Shown one piece after another: positions 36,700 through 46,365 of a DNA stretch of 64,000 bases; position 1 is the stretch's first letter; every line of letters begins with the position of its first letter. A program made the position numbers and the translations under genes. The stretch comes from Aurantiacibacter atlanticus (lineage in GTDB: Bacteria > Pseudomonadota > Alphaproteobacteria > Sphingomonadales > Sphingomonadaceae), in the NCBI RefSeq assembly GCF_001077815.2, contig NZ_CP011310.1, forward strand, positions 1,612,001 through 1,676,000. Reading direction: 5' to 3'. The notes below the pieces were generated by a model that did not search any database, was not told where the DNA came from, and saw only the letters and a list, made by a program, of their open reading frames with translations.

Positions 36700-36730
36700 A
36701 TTCAGCAGGCCTAACCTGCCCGGCGCCGCT

Positions 36731-37357
36731 TCACCAGCGCAACAATTTGGGACCCATCAGCCAGCCGATGCCTGCCATAGCAAGAATTGGCAGGCAGTAG
36801 AACACAGCGAGATACAGCATCCCGCGTTCAGGACAGAAAGGGGCATAAGCGGTCATAGCCACCGCGCCGCCGAAAAGGCCCGCGACAAGGCCCGCACGCC
36901 GCAGTTTGACAGGGGCAAGCACGCGCATTGCAAAAGTGGCTCCGGCAAAGGCAAGCGGGCTAAGAATGGTCATCGCAGCTAGGCAGCGCGGCCATGTTTC
37001 GCCCGGAAAAGGCCAGGCATTGATTGATAGATCCAGCACCAGATCCCCGAAGATCAGTGCAAAGGGCAGGGTTAGAGCAGGCAGGATCCAGCCGCTTTTG
37101 CGCCCGGGCCGGCCCAGCGTCCACAAGGCAACTGGGGCAAGCAACACCAGCGTCAACGAAAAACCCCATTTGACCAGGATCGGGCCCAATCCGGCAATGG
37201 CCACGCCGGCAAAGGCACCGTCGATGATTAGCGCCACTGCCGCACAGGCCGCCGCCAGCACGATAACCAGCGGCAAGGCAAAGCGCCACGCATAGCCTGT
37301 ATCGCGCGTCCCGCCTTCGCTGGCGAGCTGGTCCAATATCTTTTCGGTCCTGCTCAT
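36731..37357 (-). CDS. nrsF: NrsF-type membrane anti-sigma factor (DUF1109)
   Basis: A 208-residue protein with about six membrane helices, overlapping the sigma factor gene in ATGA form. Its layout and the YAPFCPERGML segment with a conserved Cys near the C-terminus resemble NrsF, the anti-sigma factor of SigF in Caulobacter (DUF1109). In that system paired Cys residues are important for sensing. Another Cys pair candidate here is in AAACAAVAL and PRCLAAM. Role as SigF inhibitor is inferred from synteny and topology. Confidence 0.8.
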   Translation of the reverse strand: MSRTEKILDQLASEGGTRDTGYAWRFALPLVIVLAAACAAVALIIDGAFAGVAIAGLGPILVKWGFSLTLVLLAPVALWTLGRPGRKSGWILPALTLPFALIFGDLVLDLSINAWPFPGETWPRCLAAMTILSPLAFAGATFAMRVLAPVKLRRAGLVAGLFGGAVAMTAYAPFCPERGMLYLAVFYCLPILAMAGIGWLMGPKLLRW

Positions 37358-37878
37358 CTTTCCTGCTCTTGCACTATTTCCTTCAGGCGCAGCATCCCGC
37401 GATGCACCCGCAATTTCGTCGCGGATATACCAATTCCGATCCGCTGGCCCGCCTCGCGGCTGGTTAGCCCTTCGATATGTGTCAGACGTATCGCTTCCGC
37501 TTGTGTATCGGGCAATTCGCCAAGCAATGCGGCAATATCCATGCCTGCAAAACTGTCTGCCGCAACATCCATATCCACATCGTCATCGAACACCAGCCTG
37601 CTCCGGCCGCGCTTGCGAAACTGGTCTATCAGCTTATAATTTGCGATCGCATACATCCACGGTGTGACAGGACGTCCGGGGTCAAGCGTGTGGCGCTTTT
37701 CGTGCAAGGCGATCAGGCATTCCTGCAACACATCCTCCAATTCGTTATCGGCCCCGATCTTGCGCGCCAGCATTCGGCGAATGCGGCCCGATGCCTCGGT
37801 CAGAAACTGCCGATATGCACCGCGATCCCCCTCGCGCGCTGCCGCCATCAGGCGATCGAGGGTATCTGCGCCAAGCAT
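37354..37878 (-). CDS. sigF: ECF sigma factor, SigF type
   Basis: An ECF-family RNA polymerase sigma factor: region 2 (LEDVLQECLIALHEKRHTL, PWMYAIANYKLIDQFRKRGR) and region 4 (LTSREAGQRIGIGISATKLRVHRG). The gene is paired with nrsF, matching the SigF/NrsF stress pair in Caulobacter. I prefer the ATG at 37878 (174 residues) over 37902, because a SigF-type promoter (listed separately) covers 37893-37918 and would place the transcription start after the upstream ATG. The regulon is unknown here. Confidence 0.88.
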   Translation of the reverse strand: MLGADTLDRLMAAAREGDRGAYRQFLTEASGRIRRMLARKIGADNELEDVLQECLIALHEKRHTLDPGRPVTPWMYAIANYKLIDQFRKRGRSRLVFDDDVDMDVAADSFAGMDIAALLGELPDTQAEAIRLTHIEGLTSREAGQRIGIGISATKLRVHRGMLRLKEIVQEQER

Positions 37879-37892
37879 ATTCTGATCTTCTT

Positions 37893-37918
37893 TTCGTTTC
37901 ATCTGGCTGCAAGGTTAC
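37893..37918 (-). promoter_or_regulatory. SigF-type autoregulatory promoter
   Basis: On the minus strand GTAACC is followed after exactly 16 bases by CGAA, matching the GTAACC-N16-CGAA pattern reported for Caulobacter SigF promoters as I remember it. It lies just before sigF-nrsF, as expected for an autoregulated ECF pair. I found no second copy in the window by eye. Confidence 0.75.
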
Positions 37919-38004
37919 ACGGAGTTTCCGCATATATCATCCAGTTCCCCGCCAAGCGTGGCAGGCGGGAGACATCACGTCATCTTGCATTCACCGGCAA
38001 TTCA

Positions 38005-38020
38005 GATTACAAATGTAATC
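38005..38020. promoter_or_regulatory. BlaI-type operator dyad
   Basis: GATTACAAATGTAATC is a perfect palindrome containing TACA-AA-TGTA, the same TACA-N2-TGTA core found in BlaI/MecI operators. It lies 38 bases before the likely start of the BlaI-like gene, so autoregulation of the blaI-blaR1 pair is probable. Confidence 0.72.
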
Positions 38021-38057
38021 GCAAGCACATGAGGCGTAGTCTGTCACGGAGGACATG

Positions 38058-38471
38058 ATGACTGCGAAGGCGAGAAATTTCAGAAGTGACGATGGCATTT
38101 CCGGGGCTGAGCGTATCAGCGATGCCGAACATGCCGTGATGGAGGCATTGTGGCGCAAGAGCCCGCAATCCGCCGCCGATGTCTGCGATGCAGTATGCGC
38201 CGATCGCGGCTGGTCCATCCCTACCGTCAAGACATTGCTCTCGCGCCTTGTTGCCAAGGGCGCATTGGCGACCCATCCGGATGGCCGCCGCTTTCTCTAT
38301 ACTCCCCTGATCGAGCGGTCTGCCTATGTCGGCACCGAATCCAGGCGGCTGGTTGAACGGCTGTTCGGCGGCCGTGCTGCACCGCTTTTTGCGCATCTCG
38401 CCGAGAATGAGGCGCTGACACAGGATGACATTGCCGAGATTGAACGTCTGCTGCAGGAGATGAAGAAATGA
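38058..38471 (+). CDS. BlaI/MecI/CopY family repressor
   Basis: A winged-helix repressor of about 137 residues. ISDAEHAVMEALWRKSPQSAADV, then TVKTLLSRLVAKGAL and a beta-wing HPDGRRFLYTPL are typical of the family. The ATG at 38058 is chosen because CGGAGG ends 5 bases upstream; 38055 is too close to it. The stop overlaps the M56 peptidase start in ATGA form. Cleavage by the co-encoded peptidase would be expected to relieve repression. Target genes beyond its own operon are unknown. Confidence 0.9.
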   Translation: MTAKARNFRSDDGISGAERISDAEHAVMEALWRKSPQSAADVCDAVCADRGWSIPTVKTLLSRLVAKGALATHPDGRRFLYTPLIERSAYVGTESRRLVERLFGGRAAPLFAHLAENEALTQDDIAEIERLLQEMKK

Positions 38472-40417
38472 CCGGGTGGGACATGTCTTTTCTGAGCGAC
38501 TGGATGATAGACACCTTTGTCTACACCGGTTTGCTGATCGCACTGGTGCTGGTGTTGCGCCGCCCTGTAGCCCGACATTTCGGCCCGCAGATAGCCTATG
38601 CGCTATGGGCGCTGCCGCTGCTGCGTCTAGTAATGCCTCCAATCACTCTGCCGGCATGGATGAAGCCCGATGAGGCGCCGATAGCAGGCGCAGTGGGTGA
38701 TCCCGCTGCGCAATCCACACTTACCATCTTTGCTGATGTGCAGGTGTTGGTGAGTGACAGCGCCGGTGTAGCTGCACCAGTGGCGCTTGCAGCAGAGCCC
38801 GCGATATCACTAGGCGCGGTACTGTTGCCTATGTGGCTGGCAGGCGCGGCCATCTTCGTTGTATGGCGCATCCGCGATTATATCCGCATGCGCCGCGATT
38901 TGCTGGCTGATGTGCGTCCGGTGGGCGAAGCGGGGGGCGTGCGATTGGTGGAAACCAGCGTTGTCAGCGCACCGGTTGCCTTTGGCGTGTTTGACAAGGT
39001 CGTGGCCTTGCCACCCGGTTTCATGGCGCTGATAGATGTGGATGCGCGCGATATGGCAATCGCGCATGAGCTGACCCATCATACCGGAAATGATCTTCTC
39101 GCCAATATTGCAGCCCAGCCATTATTGGCTTTGCACTGGTTCAATCCTCTCGCTTGGTGGGGCTGGCGAGCGATGCGCAGGGATCAGGAGGCGGCGTGTG
39201 ATGCGCGTGTCGTGGCCGGTTGTGCGCGGTCGGAAAGGGCTGCTTATGCGCGGGTGATTGTGGGCTTTGCTGCCGGTGAACATCTCGCGCTGGCCGCTCC
39301 GATGGCCTGTCCGGTGCTGGGCGAGAAGTCCATCATTCACAGGTTGAGGAGCCTCACAATGAGAGATATTTCCACCCGCCGCCGCCGCATTGGCATCGCG
39401 GCGATCACCACCACTGCGCTGGCTTTGCCGCTGACCGCTTCGATCAGCTACGCTCAGCCAGGACAGGATGCCGATGCGTCCGGTATTGAAACCGTCGATC
39501 CCGATGAAGATCAGCGAGAAATGCGGATAGAGCGCCATATTGTGCGTGATGGCGATAGCGATGAGAATATCGAATACGAAATTGAACGCATTGGCGATGG
39601 TGAACACAATGCCGCAGTGCATGTCCTGCACGAAGTTGAAGACGGTGCCGATGGCGAACGTCGCATTATCAGCCGCATCACTCGCAATGGCAAGCATGAG
39701 GGACTCACCGAAGAAGAGACTGAGCGGATGATGGTCGAAGTCGAAAGGCAACTCGCCAAAGCCGATGCCGATGTCAAAAGGGAGCTTGCCGATGTTGAGA
39801 GGCAGCTTGCCCAAGTTGGTCATGAGATGGAGCAGAGTATCCAGCTGGCGATGGAGCACAGGACACAAGCGGGACATCACGATGGCCTGGTCGTGGTAGA
39901 AGAAGGGCGGGAAGGCAGCCACATTATTGATGTGCGTTGCGATGGAGAAAATGCGACAGCGCAGCAGGATTTGAGCGATGGCCGCAGGGCAATGGTGATC
40001 TGCAACACTGCAATTCAGGCCAATGCTGCCCACGGCCTGCAAGCTGCAATGGGGGCCATATCCGGCAATAGCGCAATACCGCAGGATATTCGCGAGGACA
40101 TCATTGAAGAGCTGGCGCGCGCGATCCAGGAGATTGAAAGCGCGCGGTCCGCCTTGCGCAGCCTATCTTTCCTCATGCCGTCCGAACCGCCTCCGCCCGC
40201 CCGCGCCGGCGCAACCAAGTCACGCCGCGCACCACCTGTTCCGCCTACGCCGCCCGCTTCAATTGCGCTGCGCTGGTCGGGGCGCTCGGTCCCTGCCTTG
40301 CGGGTAGAGTCCGCTCCTCCATTCGATCCGGCGGCAGATCCATTGGCTGTTCCTCACGCAGGTGAGGACCAATGCAGCGAAGCAAGCGCAATCGCTGCCG
40401 CGCGCATCCATGCTTAG
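38468..40417 (+). CDS. BlaR1-like M56 metallopeptidase with novel C-terminal domain
   Basis: A 649-residue membrane protein. N-terminal helices, a cytosolic M56 zinc-peptidase domain with HELTHH (200-205) and the third-ligand motif DQEAACDARV (Glu241), then a further membrane helix around 308-328 match the BlaR1/MecR1 sensor scaffold. The C-terminal ~320 residues are not a penicillin-binding domain: they are Glu/His/Arg-rich with a coiled-coil-like stretch (VEVERQLAKADADVKREL), two Cys and a Pro/Ala-rich tail. The signal is therefore probably not a beta-lactam. Paired with the BlaI-like repressor by an ATGA overlap. Confidence 0.88.
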   Translation: MTGWDMSFLSDWMIDTFVYTGLLIALVLVLRRPVARHFGPQIAYALWALPLLRLVMPPITLPAWMKPDEAPIAGAVGDPAAQSTLTIFADVQVLVSDSAGVAAPVALAAEPAISLGAVLLPMWLAGAAIFVVWRIRDYIRMRRDLLADVRPVGEAGGVRLVETSVVSAPVAFGVFDKVVALPPGFMALIDVDARDMAIAHELTHHTGNDLLANIAAQPLLALHWFNPLAWWGWRAMRRDQEAACDARVVAGCARSERAAYARVIVGFAAGEHLALAAPMACPVLGEKSIIHRLRSLTMRDISTRRRRIGIAAITTTALALPLTASISYAQPGQDADASGIETVDPDEDQREMRIERHIVRDGDSDENIEYEIERIGDGEHNAAVHVLHEVEDGADGERRIISRITRNGKHEGLTEEETERMMVEVERQLAKADADVKRELADVERQLAQVGHEMEQSIQLAMEHRTQAGHHDGLVVVEEGREGSHIIDVRCDGENATAQQDLSDGRRAMVICNTAIQANAAHGLQAAMGAISGNSAIPQDIREDIIEELARAIQEIESARSALRSLSFLMPSEPPPPARAGATKSRRAPPVPPTPPASIALRWSGRSVPALRVESAPPFDPAADPLAVPHAGEDQCSEASAIAAARIHA

Positions 40418-40435
40418 TCGCAGCTTGGTGCGCAG

Positions 40436-41299
40436 CTAGCCTGCTTGCAGGATTTCTGCATCGCAGCGATCATCGTCAGCCGTTTCGACGCCCAGCCGCA
40501 GTGCTGCCATGCGTTGTTGGCTGGTGCCATGGGTAAAGTTCTCGCTGCTAACCCGTCCGCCGGTTAGCGTGTCATCGCCGATAGCGGCAGCGGCATTCAT
40601 GCCTTCCTCGAAATCTCCGGGCTCGATGAGGTTGCGGTTCTTGCCTGCCCAAACGCCTGCATAACAATCCGCGTGCAGTTCCATCATCACTTGCAAGCGG
40701 TTACGCGCGCCCGAATTTTGTGATTGCGCGCTGCGGATCTGATCGGAAATGCCGGTGACGGTCTGGATGTGGTGGGCATATTCATGCGCCATTACATAAT
40801 ACCGCGCAAAATCGCCGCCCGCGCCAAGCTGGCGCTGCATGGTGTCGTAAAAGCTGGTGTCGATATAAATACCCTCGTCAGCCGGGCAGTAAAACGGTCC
40901 TGCCGCGCTGGTCGCGCTGCCGCAACCCGATCGCACGCTGTCCGAATAGAACCACAGCTTGGGCTGGCGGAATGCGTCGCCCGCGCCTGCCTCCTGAAAA
41001 CGCTGCGCCCATGTCTGGTCGAGGTTTGAAAGCGCGTTGCAGGCTTCCATCGCATATTGATTATCGTCGCAGATTTCGGCTGCGCTTTCACCCGCGCCGC
41101 CTTGCTGCTGCTGCGGAATGCCGCCCTGTGTACCTTCCATCGTGCCCAGCATCTGGGCGGGGTCCACGCCGAAAATCAGCGCGCCGATCAGCACGACCAC
41201 GATACCGCCGCAGCCCAGCTTGCCCCCGGGCATGCCCCCGCCGCCGCCCGATCCGCGACCGACCCTGATATTATTGGCATTGAACGGTTTGAGCCTCAT
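40436..41299 (-). CDS. Neutral zinc metallopeptidase, YpfJ/PF04228 family
   Basis: A 287-residue membrane-anchored protein. It opens MRLKPFNANNIRVGRG with a Gly-rich stretch and a hydrophobic helix (IVVVLIGALIFGV), typical of this family. The zinc site HEYAHH is at 172-177 and a downstream ELHADCYAGVWAG carries the Glu ligand. SFYDTMQRQLGAGGDFARYYVMAHE is characteristic. Function in the envelope is not established. It converges on the BlaR1-like gene and diverges from the 3-hydroxybutyrate dehydrogenase gene. Confidence 0.9.
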   Translation of the reverse strand: MRLKPFNANNIRVGRGSGGGGGMPGGKLGCGGIVVVLIGALIFGVDPAQMLGTMEGTQGGIPQQQQGGAGESAAEICDDNQYAMEACNALSNLDQTWAQRFQEAGAGDAFRQPKLWFYSDSVRSGCGSATSAAGPFYCPADEGIYIDTSFYDTMQRQLGAGGDFARYYVMAHEYAHHIQTVTGISDQIRSAQSQNSGARNRLQVMMELHADCYAGVWAGKNRNLIEPGDFEEGMNAAAAIGDDTLTGGRVSSENFTHGTSQQRMAALRLGVETADDDRCDAEILQAG

Positions 41300-41316
41300 C
41301 GAAATCCTCCGGGCAC

Positions 41317-41361
41317 ATGGCCTTGATCTGGTTTTTTGTTGGACCCTTCAGGCAAGGCCAT
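41317..41361. promoter_or_regulatory. 9-bp inverted repeat in divergent promoter
   Basis: ATGGCCTTG at 41317-41325 and its exact complement CAAGGCCAT at 41353-41361 are 27 bases apart, in the gap between the zinc peptidase and 3-hydroxybutyrate dehydrogenase genes. This could be a paired operator; no regulator is known. Confidence 0.25.
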
Positions 41362-41398
41362 TAGGACAATGGTGAATCCAACACCTATGGAGAAGCAA

Positions 41399-42154
41399 AT
41401 GTTCCTCGAAGGCAAGCGCGCACTTGTAACCGGCTCCACCTCGGGCATTGGCCTCGCTATCGCCCGCGCTCTGCATGCAGAGGGGGCCGATGTCATTTTG
41501 AATGGCTTTGGCGATGCGGAAGAGATCGCGCAACTTTGTGAGGAGATGGGTGCCACGCATTCGGGCGCGGACCTCACCGATGTGTCTGCCATAGAAGGTA
41601 TGATGAAGGATGCGGGCGGGGTGGATATCCTCGTCAACAACGCCGGGATGCAGCATGTTGCCCCCATCGATGAATTTCCCGTGGCCAAATGGGACGGGAT
41701 CATTTCGCTCAACCTGTCCGCCGTGTTTCACACCGCGCGCCTTGCCGTGCCGCATATGAAAAGCGCCGGCTGGGGCCGTATCATCAACACCGCCAGCGCG
41801 CATTCGACCACCGCCAGCCCGTTCAAGGCCGCTTACGTTGCCGCAAAGCACGGCATTGCCGGGCTGACAAAGACGCTGGCGCTGGAGCTGGCAGAACAGA
41901 ACATCACTGCCAATTGCATCAGCCCAGGTTATGTCTGGACGTCTCTGGTCGAAGGCCAGATCCCTGACACGATGAAGAGCCGTGGATTGACCCGTGAAGA
42001 GGTCATCAATGACGTGCTGCTTGAACGCCAGCCGACCAAGAAATTCGTCCAGCCATCGGATGTGGCAGCGATGGCCGTATTCCTGTGCGGTGATGCGGCG
42101 CACAACATAACCGGCGCAAATTACGAAATCGATGGCGGCTGGACAGCCCAATAG
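41399..42154 (+). CDS. bdhA: 3-hydroxybutyrate dehydrogenase
   Basis: A 251-residue SDR, best matched to D-3-hydroxybutyrate dehydrogenase, which interconverts 3-hydroxybutyrate and acetoacetate in polyhydroxybutyrate turnover. The ATG at 41399 follows GGAG by 6 bases. Motifs are TGSTSGIG (11-18), VNNAGMQHVAPI, catalytic Ser133, Tyr146 and Lys150, plus ISPGYVWTSLVEGQIPDTMKS and RQPTKKFVQPSDVA, which are features of this subfamily rather than FabG. No phaA/B/C genes are close by. Confidence 0.85.
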   Translation: MFLEGKRALVTGSTSGIGLAIARALHAEGADVILNGFGDAEEIAQLCEEMGATHSGADLTDVSAIEGMMKDAGGVDILVNNAGMQHVAPIDEFPVAKWDGIISLNLSAVFHTARLAVPHMKSAGWGRIINTASAHSTTASPFKAAYVAAKHGIAGLTKTLALELAEQNITANCISPGYVWTSLVEGQIPDTMKSRGLTREEVINDVLLERQPTKKFVQPSDVAAMAVFLCGDAAHNITGANYEIDGGWTAQ

Positions 42155-42180
42155 GTCGAATATCACTGCCGCCCCCCTAG

Positions 42181-43698
<1,518 letters not shown>

Positions 43699-43703
43699 GG
43701 TTT

Positions 43704-43994
43704 ATGGAAATTTTCATCCCCTTCATGTTGTTTTTCCTCGACTGGAAAGATGGCGCACCAGAATTGACCCGTCACCCCGCTGTCTATCAGGATGAGCAGG
43801 CTTGCCGTGCCGCTGGCTCTACGATCTTGCCTGATCGCGGCGAAGATGCAGGAGATGCCCGTTTCTTTTGCATCGCCATGCCTGACAGGGAAGAATTTGC
43901 GCGTCTGATGCAGGACATCGAAACGCAACACGTCGCCCGGCGCGACATGCGGGATGCCGAAGGCAGCCCTACCGAACTGCGCCCGACGCCATGA
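43704..43994 (+). CDS. Hypothetical small protein
   Basis: A 96-residue protein between guaB and an RsmB-like gene, starting 6 bases after guaB and ending in an ATGA overlap with the next gene, which argues for a real coupled gene. It opens with a short hydrophobic MEIFIPFMLFFLDW, then acidic, Cys-containing residues (QACRAAG, FFCIAMPD) and a charged tail. I recognise no family. Confidence 0.7.
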   Translation: MEIFIPFMLFFLDWKDGAPELTRHPAVYQDEQACRAAGSTILPDRGEDAGDARFFCIAMPDREEFARLMQDIETQHVARRDMRDAEGSPTELRPTP

Positions 43995-45169
43995 CCCCTT
44001 CTGCCCGGGTTCAGGCCGCCATTGAAATCCTTGACGGAATCATCACAGCAGCGCGCGGGCAGGGACCGCCTGCAGACCGATTGATTGCGCAATGGTTCAA
44101 GGATCACCGCTTCGCGGGATCAAAGGATAAACGCGCCATTCGTGAGCTGGTCTATGATGCAATTCGCGCCTGTGGGCCTGTCCCTTCCAGTGGCCGCGCA
44201 GCCATGCTGGGGCTGGCCGAGGAACAGGCAGATTTACGCGATCGGTTCGACGGGTCGAACTATGGCCCTGCTGCCATCGAAGAAGATGAATCGGTTGCGG
44301 CGGGCGGTATTGCGCCCGAATGGCTGGAAAACCTGCTGATTGCATCAACTGTCGGCGAAGATGAAGCAAAAGGCCTGCTTGCCCGCGCGCCGCTCGATAC
44401 ACGTATCAATCGCGTCAAATTGCCTGCCGGGTCAGATGGCATCCCTGAAGGCGGAGAAGCCTTGCCACTTCCCGATGCACTGCGGTTTCCTGCGGGCACG
44501 CAGGTCATGACATGGGAGGCGTGGAGCGCGGGCCTGATCGAGGTGCAGGATCTCGGCAGTCAGCTTGCTTGCGCTGCTGTAGGCGCGGCTCCGGGCGACA
44601 GCGTGATAGATCTGTGCGCAGGGGCGGGCGGCAAGACGCTGGCACTTGCTGCCGCGATGGCGAATGACGGCACGCTGGTGGCCGCCGACACCGATCGGCG
44701 CCGTCTGTCGCAGCTTCCTCCCCGTGCCGAACGCGCTGGCGCACGGATAGCCGAGACATTGCTTCTTGACCCGGGGCAAGAAGCACAGGCGCTTGAAAGC
44801 TGGCAGGGCAGGGCGGATCATGTGCTGGTTGACGCGCCGTGTTCGGGTACGGGCACATGGCGGCGCAATCCTGAAGCGCGCTGGCGGATCACGCCAAAGG
44901 AATTGGAAAAGCTTGTGCAGGTGCAGGCGCGGCTGTTGCGGCTGGCGGCAACGCTGGTGAAGTCCGGTGGCCACGTCACCTATGTCACCTGCTCATTGCT
45001 AGATGACGAAGGCAAGAACCAGATCGACGCTTTTCTGGCCGAAAACCCCGATTGGCGGGCGGATATGGCTGAATTGCCGCTTGGCACGCCACATGGTGCT
45101 GGAGTGCGGCTGTTCCCCTCCACGCATGGAACGGACGGGTTTTTCATCGCACGTATAGGAAGGCCGTGA
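43991..45169 (+). CDS. RsmB/NOP-family RNA cytosine-5 methyltransferase
   Basis: A 392-residue SAM-dependent methyltransferase that probably makes 5-methylcytosine in rRNA. It has an NusB-like N-terminal region, the SAM motif DLCAGAGGKTLALAA, the catalytic DAPCSGTGTWRRNP and the second Cys in YVTCSLL, as in RsmB and relatives. It is shorter than E. coli RsmB, so the exact target is uncertain. It is coupled to the small ORF upstream and followed by the TPR protein. Confidence 0.88.
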   Translation: MTPSARVQAAIEILDGIITAARGQGPPADRLIAQWFKDHRFAGSKDKRAIRELVYDAIRACGPVPSSGRAAMLGLAEEQADLRDRFDGSNYGPAAIEEDESVAAGGIAPEWLENLLIASTVGEDEAKGLLARAPLDTRINRVKLPAGSDGIPEGGEALPLPDALRFPAGTQVMTWEAWSAGLIEVQDLGSQLACAAVGAAPGDSVIDLCAGAGGKTLALAAAMANDGTLVAADTDRRRLSQLPPRAERAGARIAETLLLDPGQEAQALESWQGRADHVLVDAPCSGTGTWRRNPEARWRITPKELEKLVQVQARLLRLAATLVKSGGHVTYVTCSLLDDEGKNQIDAFLAENPDWRADMAELPLGTPHGAGVRLFPSTHGTDGFFIARIGRP

Positions 45170-45231
45170 TACGAAGGAGATAGATGGACGCACTTACCGC
45201 CTCTACCCCGTCCACGCTCAAGGAGTTTCTC

Positions 45232-45729
45232 ATGCGTTTCGGACCCGCCGCCGCCGCCCTTTCGCTTTTTGTCGCCGTCAGTTCGAGTGTTGGCAATGCG
45301 AGCGATTATGCGCCGGATCCTCGGGCAGAGACGCTGGTGGCCGATGGGCAGGCGCAATTGGCAATGGGTGATACACAGGGCGCGATTGACGCGTATGAAG
45401 CCGCGCTGGCAATCGATCCAGGCTTCACCGATGTCTATCTTGAACTGGCAGAGGCCGCGCGCGCAGACGGTCTGCAGGGCAAGGCGATCCGTTATTACCG
45501 CGAGGCGCGTGAACGCGATCCGGAAAATCTCGCCGCAATTACGGGCGAGGGTGAGGCGCTGGTCGAGAAGGGAGCCATCAGCGCGGCGCGCGAAAACCTC
45601 TCCATTCTGCAAAGCATGTGCGGCGATGGCTGCGTCGAGGCATTGGAACTCTCCGCTGCGATTGATCGCGGGCCCGCTCTGGTGACGGCAGAGGTCGTGT
45701 CACCCGATGAGGACGTGACGCAGAACTAG
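45232..45729 (+). CDS. Exported TPR-repeat protein
   Basis: A 165-residue protein from the ATG at 45232, where AAGGAG ends 6 bases upstream. It begins with a signal peptide (MRFGPAAAALSLFVAV, cleavage near GNAS), then two or three TPR units (AIDAYEAALAIDPGFTDVYLELAEAARADGL, GKAIRYYREARERDPENLAAI). An in-frame ATG at 45184 also has AAGGAG, 4 bases away, adding 16 residues. It overlaps the rppH end by four bases. Probably a periplasmic scaffold; partner unknown. Confidence 0.82.
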   Translation: MRFGPAAAALSLFVAVSSSVGNASDYAPDPRAETLVADGQAQLAMGDTQGAIDAYEAALAIDPGFTDVYLELAEAARADGLQGKAIRYYREARERDPENLAAITGEGEALVEKGAISAARENLSILQSMCGDGCVEALELSAAIDRGPALVTAEVVSPDEDVTQN

Positions 45730-46211
45730 GCCAGTCGGCCTTCAAACGCTGCAAGCACTGCTTCATAGACCGGCTTTTTGAACGGCACGATCAGTTCGGG
45801 AAGCAGTTCGGGCGCGACCCATTTCCATTCGCAGAATTCAGGATGCTTATGCGCCTCGAGATCAATGTCCGTATCCACTCCTGTAAAGCGGACGAGATAC
45901 CAATTCTGCCGCTGGCCCTTATATTTACCGCCCCACAGCTTTCCGCGCAGTTCGGGCGGTAGATCGTAATAGAGTTCGTCTTCCATGCGGTGCACGATTT
46001 CCAGATGGCGCGGTTGCAGACCGGTTTCCTCACCCAGTTCGCGCAACATCGCCGTGTCGAGATCTTCACCATCGTCCACGCCGCCCTGCGGCATCTGCCA
46101 CCAGTCGCCTTCCTTATTGTCGATACGCTTGCCGACGAAAACATCGCCATCCGTATTGAAAAGCATGGTGCCCACACAGGGGCGATATTGCAAGTGATCG
46201 GTCTGTGTCAT
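45726..46211 (-). CDS. rppH: RNA pyrophosphohydrolase RppH
   Basis: RppH removes pyrophosphate from 5' triphosphorylated mRNA and starts its decay. From the ATG at 46211 the product is 161 residues, normal for the family. The Nudix box is complete at residues 43-65 (GGVDDGEDLDTAMLRELGEETGL pattern, GX5EX7REUXEEXGU), preceded by WWQMPQGG, and followed by LPPELRGKLWGGKYKGQRQNW, characteristic of RppH. The frame is open to 46313, without homology. Its end overlaps the TPR gene convergently. Confidence 0.93.
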   Translation of the reverse strand: MTQTDHLQYRPCVGTMLFNTDGDVFVGKRIDNKEGDWWQMPQGGVDDGEDLDTAMLRELGEETGLQPRHLEIVHRMEDELYYDLPPELRGKLWGGKYKGQRQNWYLVRFTGVDTDIDLEAHKHPEFCEWKWVAPELLPELIVPFKKPVYEAVLAAFEGRLA

Positions 46212-46365
46212 GCCGGACGATGTAGCCGGTGCGGTGGGCGGGTGAAAGCCACCTATTGCGGGACGGACAGAAAAACTTGATTGTCTGTGGCGTTTTACGC
46301 CCTTAGGTGGCACGTCCTTAACAACGCCGAACAGCGCCGCAATTCATGGCGCGGCAGGATGTAGA

